Below, piece after piece: positions 63,457-64,000 of a stretch of 64,000 nt of DNA; the stretch's first letter is position 1, and each line of letters begins with the position of its first letter. This DNA is from Conchocele bisecta (taxonomy: Eukaryota > Mollusca > Bivalvia > Lucinida > Thyasiridae), in NCBI GenBank assembly GCA_029237695.1, contig CM055272.1:18216042-18280041 (forward strand). Direction: 5' to 3'. The position numbers were made by a program, and so were the translations under genes. The notes beneath the pieces are model-generated. The model was not told where the DNA came from, ran no database searches, and was given only the letters and a program-made list of their open reading frames with translations.

Positions 63457-64000
63457 AAAGGTACATGCCCACTCAGTAGGCACAACATGTTCTTTATATC
63501 AGAGACATCATCTGAGACATTTTCTGGCAAATAAACATTCATTATAGGAATGAATGGCCTTTTTTGTGGAATTTATCGGGGTATAAACTTGGAAAAGTTG
63601 CGGGAATACTGGACGAAGGCCGGAAGGCCTCGTCCAGTATTCCCGCGACTTTTCCAAGTTTATATCCCCGATAAATTCCACAAAAAGGCCATTCATTCCT
63701 TATAATTCCAGCATTTGAAATAAATTCATCAAGAAAATGTGTTTATTTTCCGTTTTCTTGACGGTTACGGAAAGTAGTTCGGCATTGGAGTTTACTGGGA
63801 TATAAATTTTGGACAGAGACTTGCTACGGACCAATCAAATGTTAGGGAATTGTGTAAATATTTTTGTGCTGGAATTATTCACCATTACCCCACGTATTGA
63901 TTGGCATTATTATACATGTTATATCAGACGTAACTTTCCACACTGATATCAGGGGCGACAACCGTGTTTCCTTAACATGTTAACCGACATTACTATTTAT
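63457..64000 (-). mobile_element. G-family element interrupted by F, runs off the window
   Basis: ataaaggtacatgcccactc at the left, then tcatctgagacattttctgg up to aacattcatt, the F insertion, then caccattaccccacgtattg and ggggcgacaaccgtgtttcc to the window edge. Confidence 0.83.
63545..63878 (-). mobile_element. F-family element nested in G
   Basis: F2 (aggaatgaatggcc .. gaaggccgga-aggcctcgtc .. ggccattcattcct) then F1 (ataattccagcatttgaaat to gctggaattatt). Its removal restores aacattcattcaccattacc as in the G copy at 18122. att is present on both sides. Confidence 0.87.

Overview
The window looks like repeat-dense nuclear DNA from a bivalve mollusc, probably a heterodont. The reasons are spliced animal genes with GT-AG introns, low GC, very short foldback elements by the dozen, tandem-repeat-cored elements that open with AACAAGAGGGCC and end in a hairpin plus GAGCTAAAA (a type I know from bivalves), and a SINE-like repeat whose GTTTAACGGCC..AGCTAAGGTCATTTAAGGCC core resembles conserved molluscan SINEs. 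The taxon is inference; no species can be named from what is seen. Positions 38567-39066 are a 500-N assembly gap.

Host genes, all on the minus strand. (1) Four exons of clathrin interactor 1 / epsinR (CLINT1) at 7152-7183, 5574-5775, 3595-3733 and 2297-2431. They join in frame into a complete ENTH domain of about 169 residues; the rest of the gene lies beyond the left edge. (2) One exon of a golgin A7 homologue (GOLGA7) at 36537-36638. (3) A probable last exon of an unrecognised gene at 14132-14278, with polyadenylation signals near 13890. (4) A candidate first exon with a signal peptide at 63177-63399.

Transposons with protein remnants. A Tc1-like DD34E element (41961-43536) has an almost intact transposase and TA target duplication. 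A 5'-truncated L1/Tx1-type LINE (58127-61246, minus) carries a 10-bp target duplication and its empty site is also present in the window. An endonuclease-domain LINE fragment lies at 14362-14873, and a zinc-finger fragment of a transposase-like protein at 22302-22437. Two broken tRNA-derived SINEs lie at 12846-13042 and 45332-45523.

The rest is mostly non-autonomous foldback elements, named here by letter. A (CAGGGCTCCAGATAAG ends, mostly 6-bp target duplications, hAT-like) and A' (same ends, different interior). B and C (B sits inside C in two places). D (cagtgcagatcctgatcag). E and G (TTAA-flanked). F (two adjoining hairpins). H (TACGGAGCCCC ends around inverted arrays of a 21-bp GTTCCC repeat, 6-bp target duplications). 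I (CAGGTG/CAGCTG arrays, duplicated). J (SINE-like). K, L, M, N, O, P, Q, R, S, T, U, V, W and X are described where they occur. Nesting is common: F in G, X in G, N in D and in K, B in C, and pearl/HINE-like elements in each other and in J.

The right end (54289-63132) is a tandem duplication of a roughly 3-kb unit; the LINE sits only in copy 2. I found no CRISPR, operon, prophage or other prokaryotic feature. The most unusual material is the set of perfect hairpins and inverted arrays, and the way the CLINT1 exons are hemmed in by elements within a few tens of bases of their splice sites.
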